Below, piece after piece: positions 5,134-9,490 of a DNA stretch of 9,490 nucleotides; the stretch's first letter is position 1; each line of letters opens with the position of its first letter. The notes below the pieces were generated by a model, which did no database searches, was not told the DNA's origin, and was given only the letters and a program-made list of their open reading frames with translations. The translations under genes were made by a program, and so were the position numbers. This stretch comes from CAYIRQ01 sp964365905. Lineage in GTDB: Bacteria; Patescibacteriota; Gracilibacteria; Peribacterales; Peribacteraceae. The stretch is taken from assembly GCA_964365905.1 (NCBI GenBank), contig CAYIRQ010000057.1:1-9490 (forward strand), in the 5' to 3' direction.

Positions 5134-6132
5134 TCAGAGATACCTCACCTTATTCACATTGTGCTCGTCATTGGTCTCCGCATAGTGAATCTTTCCTTCG
5201 TTATCATGAAGGTAGTACCAATAGGGAGAATCTTCCGGGTGAAGAGCCGCTTTGATGCTCGCGAGGCCGGGATTTGCGATAGGACCGGGCGGGAAGCCCG
5301 CAATTCTTCTTGTGTTATAGGGGGAGTCAAACTCAAGATCACTCCGCGTAAGTGCATTCGTAGGTTTCTCGAGGATGTACCGAACCGTGGCATCGACATC
5401 GAGCGCTCTCCCTGCATCAAGACGCTTCCAGAGAATGCCGGAAACGATCGGTCTCTCTTCCGACGTCACCGTTTCGCGCTCAATGAGGGATGCCATGGTA
5501 ATGACGTCGCTCAGATCCCTTCCCGAAACTGCCAGATCATCCTGCAGGCCGGAAGCGACGCGCTCCTCAAACGTGCGGAGAAGACGCTCGAGGAATTTTT
5601 GGACATCAAACTCCGCGGCATTCACGAAGTAGGTATCGGGGAAAAGATACCCTTCAAGTCTCCCGTGCGGCATGCGATCATCACCTGCTGGAAGAAACTC
5701 GAATGCAGAGAAATCGCACGTCTTTGCGCAAGCACTCAGTGCACCGGGTTCCAGGAGATCGATCCGGGCCAGAAGCTCATCCATTTGCGCGATCGTGAAA
5801 CCCTCGGGAATGGTCACCGCCATCTCCTCCCCCTCTCCACCGGTAAGAATACGGGCAATTTCCTCATAGGAGGCACCCATGGGAATGAGGTACACGCCCG
5901 GCTTGAATGAGCGATCAAGCTCCTTCCAGCGCACATAGAGGCGAAATACATGGGATGACCCGATGAGATCCGCACCCCGAAGCGATCCTGCTATCGCCCT
6001 GACACTCTCGCCCGATTCGACGTCGATACGCATACGCTCCGCATCGTCGGGTACCGCACCCATACGAAGAAAGAGCATTGTTCCTCCGAGGGAGAGGAGG
6101 AAAAGCAGCACAAAGATGCGGATGGCTTTCAT
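5134..6132 (-). CDS. mltG: Endolytic murein transglycosylase MltG (YceG-like)
   Basis: A 332-aa membrane-anchored enzyme that cuts nascent peptidoglycan strands and so sets glycan chain length. A basic start (MKAIRIF) and one transmembrane helix (about 5-23) anchor it, with the rest outside the membrane. A LysM-like region (about 35-105) contains KPGVYLIPMGASYEEIARIL, and the catalytic YceG domain follows: TIPEGFTI (107-114), EGYLFPDTY (160-168), ASLIERE (214-220), VDATVRYIL (246-254), SPYNTRRIAGFPPGPIANPG (270-289) and YYLHDNEGKIHYAET (306-320). E218 in ASLIERE corresponds to the catalytic glutamate of E. coli MltG. The neighbour upstream on the same strand is ybaB. The ATG at 6132 lies 7 nt after a TATACT box. 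The bases CAGAGGG touch the ATG directly, too close to serve as a Shine-Dalgarno site. Confidence 0.95.
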   Translation of the reverse strand: MKAIRIFVLLFLLSLGGTMLFLRMGAVPDDAERMRIDVESGESVRAIAGSLRGADLIGSSHVFRLYVRWKELDRSFKPGVYLIPMGASYEEIARILTGGEGEEMAVTIPEGFTIAQMDELLARIDLLEPGALSACAKTCDFSAFEFLPAGDDRMPHGRLEGYLFPDTYFVNAAEFDVQKFLERLLRTFEERVASGLQDDLAVSGRDLSDVITMASLIERETVTSEERPIVSGILWKRLDAGRALDVDATVRYILEKPTNALTRSDLEFDSPYNTRRIAGFPPGPIANPGLASIKAALHPEDSPYWYYLHDNEGKIHYAETNDEHNVNKVRYL

Positions 6133-6139
6133 CCCTCTG

Positions 6140-6145
6140 AGTATA
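6140..6145 (-). promoter_or_regulatory. -10 box of mltG
   Basis: TATACT (6145 to 6140) ends 7 nt before the mltG ATG at 6132, implying a leaderless mRNA. The place of a -35 box falls inside the 32-bp palindrome, so a protein bound there could control this promoter. Confidence 0.55.
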
Positions 6146-6152
6146 CCGAATC

Positions 6153-6184
6153 AGTTAGCCGGCGAATTAATTCGCCGGCTAACT
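6153..6184. repeat. Perfect 32-bp palindrome between ybaB and mltG
   Basis: The half-site AGTTAGCCGGCGAATT is followed at once by its exact reverse complement, centred between 6168 and 6169. It overlaps two bases of the ybaB stop codon (6183-6185) and ends 7 nt upstream of the mltG -10 box. It may be an operator, a terminator hairpin for ybaB (though no U-run follows and the loop must open some central pairs), or a copy of a dispersed palindromic repeat. Confidence 0.75.
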
Positions 6185-6470
6185 ACGATCCCGCCTGTCC
6201 GATCCCCAGTTCCCCCATGACCCCCTGCATTTTCTCGGCGGCAATGATCTGCGCCTTTTTGAGTGCGCGATTCAGCGCTTCCTTCGTATATTCGGGGATG
6301 AATTCCCGGGGCACATCCGGCGCAATCACAATACTCACAACCGTTTGTTCCCCATCCACGACAACCGTCACCCCCTTGTGCTCCGCCTCGATATGGAAGG
6401 TCCGGAGCTCTTTTTTGGCTCTTTTTGCCTCTTTCTGTAACCGATACATGTCCTTCACCTTCTGTAACAT
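6183..6470 (-). CDS. ybaB: YbaB/EbfC family nucleoid-associated protein
   Basis: A 95-aa cytoplasmic protein of typical YbaB/EbfC length. A charged N-terminal helix (about 3-22, LQKVKDMYRLQKEAKRAKKEL) leads to the beta strands FHIEAEHKGVTVVVDGEQTVVSIVIA (25-50), and a C-terminal helix (about 60-90, YTKEALNRALKKAQIIAAEKMQGVMGEL) closes the fold. Family members form dimers that bind DNA and help organise the nucleoid; in many bacteria the gene lies beside dnaX and recR, which are not here. The N-terminus is a little shorter than usual, with no Met-rich or Gln-rich extension. The ATG at 6470 has an extended -10 box ending 6 nt upstream. The TAG stop lies inside the 32-bp palindrome. Confidence 0.88.
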   Translation of the reverse strand: MLQKVKDMYRLQKEAKRAKKELRTFHIEAEHKGVTVVVDGEQTVVSIVIAPDVPREFIPEYTKEALNRALKKAQIIAAEKMQGVMGELGIGQAGS

Positions 6471-6476
6471 GCCGCC

Positions 6477-6485
6477 ATTCTAGCA
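6477..6485 (-). promoter_or_regulatory. Extended -10 promoter for leaderless ybaB
   Basis: TG-c-TAGAAT reads from 6485 to 6477 on the minus strand and ends 6 nt before the ATG at 6470. The six bases between (GGCGGC) cannot hold a working Shine-Dalgarno site. Transcription should start at the ATG. Confidence 0.55.
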
Positions 6486-6506
6486 CTGGTTTTGTGTTCC
6501 TCTCCA

Positions 6507-6515
6507 TGGTATAAT
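6507..6515 (+). promoter_or_regulatory. Extended -10 promoter of the response regulator
   Basis: TG-g-TATAAT has a perfect -10 hexamer. It lies 26 nt before the ATG at 6542, so this mRNA has a leader of about 20 nt, unlike most other genes here. GAGGAG occurs at about 6519-6524, too far upstream to act as a normal Shine-Dalgarno site. It is divergent from the ybaB promoter, with 21 nt between the two boxes. Confidence 0.6.
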
Positions 6516-6541
6516 AATGAGGAGTTTCCGAACCTCACCCC

Positions 6542-6904
6542 ATGAAAGTTCTCATTGTCGAAGACGACCCCATTCTCGTCCGGATCTACACCGTCCGCTT
6601 CAAGAAGGAAGGGTACGAAACGGAAGTTGTGACCGATGGCGAGCAGGCGCTCGCGAGCGTGAAAGCGGAGCGCCCGGACGTCATCCTCCTCGATCTCGTG
6701 ATGCCAAAGATGGACGGATTCACGTTCCTCGCGGCACTCAAGAAGGAGGGCATCAACGTTCCTCCGACGATTGTCCTCAGCAACCTCGACCAGTCCGCGG
6801 ATATCCACAAGGCAAAAGAGATGGGCGTCGTGGATTACGTCGTGAAAGGGAAATCCGATCTCGAGGAGATCACGAAGAAGATCGCGCAGTTCGGGAAGAA
6901 TTAG
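6542..6904 (+). CDS. Single-domain response regulator (CheY-like receiver)
   Basis: A 120-aa protein consisting only of a receiver domain. The acidic pocket is E7-D8-D9 (VEDDP), the phosphoacceptor is D51 (LLDLVMPKMDG), the switch residue is S80 (IVLSN), and the conserved lysine is K102 (VVKGKSD). No DNA-binding or enzyme domain follows, so it must signal through protein contact or pass phosphate on. It is convergent with the large histidine kinase, with 38 nt between their stop codons, which makes that kinase the likely partner. Its transcript alone seems to carry a short leader, and the ATG at 6542 is the only one that keeps the conserved first beta strand (MKVLIVEDD). Partner choice is inference. 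Confidence 0.93.
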   Translation: MKVLIVEDDPILVRIYTVRFKKEGYETEVVTDGEQALASVKAERPDVILLDLVMPKMDGFTFLAALKKEGINVPPTIVLSNLDQSADIHKAKEMGVVDYVVKGKSDLEEITKKIAQFGKN

Positions 6905-6934
6905 GTGTCAGCTGTCAGGGCTGAAACCTGAAAC
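6905..6934. repeat. Inverted heptamer pair between the convergent two-component genes
   Basis: Two 7-mers, GTGTCAG and CTGTCAG (6905-6918), are followed by GG and then by two identical 7-mers CTGAAAC (6921-6934), which are near-complements of the first two. By eye 11 of 14 positions pair. The layout of inverted arms made of heptamers is the same as in the 4480-4548 element, but with a different unit. It fills nearly the whole gap between two stop codons and may form a bidirectional terminator. Confidence 0.55.
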
Positions 6935-6942
6935 CTTGCACC

Positions 6943-9255
6943 TCATGCCCTCTTCAGTGGGAAGAACAGATGGAACGTCGTACCGTGTCCCTCTTCGGAT
7001 TCGCAGCGGATTTCACCCCCAAGGAGATCCATGATGGATTTCACGGCGTAGAGACCGAGGCCCATGCCGTACGCATCGAGTCGCTGTGCATTGTCGCCAC
7101 GATGGAATTTCTCGAAGAGGTGCTCGAGGTCGGCTTTCGTGATGCCGATGCCGGAATCATGCAACGTCCAATGAATATGCTCTTTCTCGAGACTCAGAAT
7201 GCTCGCGATCTCCCCTCCGACGGGCGTGTACTTGATGGCATTATCGATGAGATTTTGAATGACCTGTCGCAGGAGGATGACGTCGTAGGAGGCTTCCGGG
7301 AGTGTATGGAGTACGGCTTGCTTGATGCTCAGCTTCTTCTCGGTGACGGGATGCGCGAAGTCCTTCAGTGCATTATCGATAAACGTATCGAGATGCACGG
7401 GTTCCGGCTTCACTTCCACCTTCCCCTGCTCGAGCTTCGAGACATCGAGGAGCCCCTGAATGACATTGAACATGCGAACGGTCGCCTCGTAGAGCGTGTC
7501 AAAAAGAGTCTTACGATCCTCTTTGGAAACGCCGCCCTCTTCACTCTTGCGGTATTCATCAATCGCCCATTTGATACCCGTGAGCGGCGTGCGCAGCTGA
7601 TGGGCTGCGACCGAGATCGAATCGGTCATCTTGTGTTCGAGCTCCTTCGTCTGCGTGACATCGTCCACGGCAAGGAGAATCTGCATGAGTTCTCCTTTCG
7701 CGTTGAAAATCGGCGTCCCGTGAACCTTCCAGATCATCTCGCGCTGCTTCCCGCCTTGCTTCCATACCTGGATATCATCCATCTCCACGACTTCGCGCGT
7801 GCGCATGGCTTCCGTGTGCGGCAATTTTTCCTCCGGGTATACTTCGCCGGTCGAAAGGCGGAGAAGAGGAACGATATCCCCAAACTGCTCAATATGCTCA
7901 ATGCCCGCGCGACGAAAGAGCGAGAGCGCGTAATTATTACTGAGAAGCACTCTTGTCGAAGGCATCTCGATGAGACAAATGCCCACGGGCATGTTGTCGA
8001 GAATCTGCTGAAGAATGAGCGTGCGATTCTTCGTCTCCGAAAGATCGTGCTCGCGCATGATGAACCACGCGACTTCCCCGAGTTCGTTGAGAATGGGGGA
8101 AACGGCGACTCCAACCTCATACAAACTCCCATCTTTGCGCTTATTCTGCACGACGAAGTTCCAAGGATCTTTGCGAAGCCGTACCTGCGCAAACACGCGA
8201 CTATAGGCATCGCCTCCCGCGGCCGGTGCCGTCCAGACATCGGGCATTTCTCCCAGAAGATCGCCGGCGCTATATCCTGTGAGCTGGGTGAATCCATCAT
8301 TCACGAAAACGATATGACCCGTGCTATCGGTGATATAGAGAGGATCCTGTGATTGCTCGACCGCCTGACGGAACACCTCCGCGACAAGCTCCTTCTTTAC
8401 ATTCCGTATGCCCAAGCGGTTCATCAGTCGTTCCTGCTCAAAGTGATACTGTTCAGCTGCGCGGTACAGACGGAACATTTCTGACTGCAACGTGAGAATC
8501 GGCACGGTGAGACCGAGAATGTGTACGAGGTACCCGGCGACATCGAAGGCGCTTCCGAGTCCCTCCGAGAAGGAGAAGTAGAGGCTCGCGATCACCTGCA
8601 GAAAGACCATCCAGACCATGCCATAGGCAAAACGGTCATGCACCCAGGATCCTTCACGGAGAACGATCGCGAAGACACCGAGGAAGAGAAGGAACGGAAT
8701 TCCTTCCTCCAGTTTTCCAATCACACCGAAACTGACTTCTGCAGGAAGATTGAAAAATGCCGATCCCAGGAGGAGGAGGAGCATGAGGAGCGCGCTCACA
8801 CCGATCGTCCTTCCCACACGATTTTCCTCCGTCTCTCTCTCCACATGCTCAAGCTCTCTCTTTGCGGCAATGAAGAGAAGGATGGCGAGCAGCGACCGGA
8901 CAAGCGTCGAAGACCACGACTGTAGTGCCTCCGTCGTCGTCGCAGAAATATTCTCGAGGAAGATACCGCCGACCCAGAGGATAACGCTCCCGATCGCATA
9001 GACATAGAACGCGAGGGAAGCATAGAAACGCGCAAGGGAGGGCGCCGCGGCGTAGCGAAAGAGAAGAAGGGACCCCGCCGTCACAGCGAGCATCATCGAA
9101 ACGAAAAGCGCGGCATCACTGTTCCATTGCCAGATGGCGTCGCTCCCTGCGAGCGGGAAAATCAGAGCGAGCGAGAGGAAACCCGTGACGATGAGCAGGA
9201 GCAGTCGGCTGTTCATGCCGATCTTCTGAGGTTGTGGTTCTTTGTCTTGAGTCAT
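6943..9255 (-). CDS. Multi-pass membrane PAS-PAS sensor histidine kinase
   Basis: A 770-aa sensor kinase. The first 260 residues hold about seven or eight hydrophobic segments (near 16-36, 49-68, 78-100, 118-131, 150-168, 186-199, 208-229 and 240-257), a membrane sensor without a large outer domain. A short helical linker (260-300) leads to PAS 1 (about 295-408, with ITDSTGHIVFVNDGFTQLTGY at its start) and PAS 2 (about 412-538). The HisKA domain has the phospho-acceptor H552 in AAHQLRTPLTG. The ATPase domain has N668 and N672 (QNLIDNAIKYTP), DSGIGI (700-705) and GMGLGLY (730-736), so it looks catalytically complete. No receiver is fused to it. The convergent single-domain response regulator is the likely partner. 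The ligand is unknown. The ATG at 9255 lies 23 nt after an extended -10 box; AAGAGGA sits 16 nt upstream, too far for a normal Shine-Dalgarno site. An ATG at 9216 (residue 14) is a possible alternative. Confidence 0.93.
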   Translation of the reverse strand: MTQDKEPQPQKIGMNSRLLLLIVTGFLSLALIFPLAGSDAIWQWNSDAALFVSMMLAVTAGSLLLFRYAAAPSLARFYASLAFYVYAIGSVILWVGGIFLENISATTTEALQSWSSTLVRSLLAILLFIAAKRELEHVERETEENRVGRTIGVSALLMLLLLLGSAFFNLPAEVSFGVIGKLEEGIPFLLFLGVFAIVLREGSWVHDRFAYGMVWMVFLQVIASLYFSFSEGLGSAFDVAGYLVHILGLTVPILTLQSEMFRLYRAAEQYHFEQERLMNRLGIRNVKKELVAEVFRQAVEQSQDPLYITDSTGHIVFVNDGFTQLTGYSAGDLLGEMPDVWTAPAAGGDAYSRVFAQVRLRKDPWNFVVQNKRKDGSLYEVGVAVSPILNELGEVAWFIMREHDLSETKNRTLILQQILDNMPVGICLIEMPSTRVLLSNNYALSLFRRAGIEHIEQFGDIVPLLRLSTGEVYPEEKLPHTEAMRTREVVEMDDIQVWKQGGKQREMIWKVHGTPIFNAKGELMQILLAVDDVTQTKELEHKMTDSISVAAHQLRTPLTGIKWAIDEYRKSEEGGVSKEDRKTLFDTLYEATVRMFNVIQGLLDVSKLEQGKVEVKPEPVHLDTFIDNALKDFAHPVTEKKLSIKQAVLHTLPEASYDVILLRQVIQNLIDNAIKYTPVGGEIASILSLEKEHIHWTLHDSGIGITKADLEHLFEKFHRGDNAQRLDAYGMGLGLYAVKSIMDLLGGEIRCESEEGHGTTFHLFFPLKRA

Positions 9256-9278
9256 GATTCGAAAGCTATAATCCTCTT

Positions 9279-9287
9279 AGTATAGCA
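9279..9287 (-). promoter_or_regulatory. Extended -10 promoter of the histidine kinase
   Basis: TG-c-TATACT reads from 9287 to 9279 on the minus strand, 23 nt before the ATG at 9255. It implies a leader of about 16 nt, similar to that of the response regulator. The box is identical to that of the 49-aa gene. Confidence 0.55.
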
Positions 9288-9310
9288 GGAAAGAGGCTGT
9301 GGGGGTAGGT

Positions 9311-9362
9311 CCCCTCTCTGTCCCCTCTCCCCACGGGAGAGGGTAGGGTGAGGGGGAAACAG
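9311..9362. repeat. REP-like hairpin upstream of the kinase gene (third copy of the family)
   Basis: CCCTCTCCC (9323-9331) pairs perfectly with GGGAGAGGG (9335-9343) across a CAC loop, followed by the tail TAGGGTGAGGGG. The loop, stem and tail match the pair at 4764-4900, and here the stem is longer and GC-pure. The rest of the window end (9363-9490) shows no open frame of useful length, no RNA gene and no clear promoter. Confidence 0.7.
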
Positions 9363-9490
9363 AAACAGCAAATCGTTCTTTTGACTGTTCTCTTCAGCCT
9401 CTCCTCACCTCCTATCTAAACTTTCAATATGTTAAGGAACCCCTGATTAACCCTCGCTGATCACACCATTCCTACACACGCGAACAAGGG

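Noticed and set aside
5095..5910. A 271-codon plus-strand open frame
   Set aside because: It is antisense to mltG, shows no domain, and lacks a promoter box at its start.
6517..6924. A plus-strand frame with an ATG only 1 nt after the TATAAT box of the response regulator
   Set aside because: It is out of frame with the receiver domain and gives an Arg-rich translation without a domain. The ATG at 6542 keeps the family N-terminus.
6970..8352. A 460-codon plus-strand open frame
   Set aside because: It lies wholly antisense to the histidine kinase, whose PAS, HisKA and ATPase motifs are intact; the translation is rich in His, Arg and Glu with no recognisable domain. It is a shadow.
9363..9490. 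Partial gene or tRNA at the right edge
   Set aside because: The frames are broken by frequent stop codons, and no cloverleaf or conserved tRNA T-loop could be found by eye.
1..9490. TGA read as glycine (Gracilibacteria-type code)
   Set aside because: Several genes end at TGA at normal family length and no internal TGA is needed to keep any gene open.

Overview
The window is 9.49 kb of gene-dense bacterial DNA of medium GC. It holds eleven protein genes and no visible RNA gene, CRISPR array or intact transposon. The best guess for its origin is a lineage of the Candidate Phyla Radiation (Patescibacteria), perhaps near Peribacteria/Peregrinibacteria. The reasons are the small compact genes, the lack of Shine-Dalgarno sites before most starts, small orphan membrane proteins, and a stand-alone receiver protein beside a large PAS histidine kinase. 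This is inference; the sequence does not prove it. TGA is read as stop: purM, mltG, the phosphoesterase and the kinase all end in TGA at normal family length. That argues against the recoded Gracilibacteria/Absconditabacteria code.

Layout. 39-1043 (-) encodes a membrane-anchored metallophosphoesterase. It is divergent from a run of plus-strand housekeeping genes: rpiB (1061-1528), rpe (1631-2260), purM (2336-3349) and dprA (3327-4445). A 52-aa glycine-zipper membrane protein (4602-4760, +) follows. Next comes a convergent minus-strand block, in transcription order ybaB/ebfC (6470-6183), mltG (6132-5134) and a 49-aa membrane or secreted peptide (5092-4943). A single-domain response regulator (6542-6904, +) is divergent from ybaB and convergent with a 770-aa multi-pass PAS-PAS histidine kinase (9255-6943, -). 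The last 235 bases hold the kinase promoter, one REP-like hairpin and no recognisable gene.

Function. RpiB and Rpe interconvert pentose phosphates; ribose-5-phosphate feeds PRPP and so the purine pathway in which PurM acts. DprA loads RecA on incoming single-stranded DNA. MltG ends glycan strands during peptidoglycan synthesis. YbaB/EbfC binds DNA. The kinase and receiver form a probable two-component pair without a DNA-binding output domain.

Two things stand out. First, most genes carry an extended -10 box (TGnTAnnnT) whose end lies only 6-9 nt before the start codon, with no Shine-Dalgarno site. This implies leaderless mRNAs as the default; the rule moves the purM start and suggests an in-frame CTG start for dprA. 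Second, most intergenic gaps hold an inverted repeat, and these belong to several unrelated classes: heptamer-built arms, REP-like hairpins, a perfect 32-bp palindrome, and a purine/pyrimidine inverted tract.
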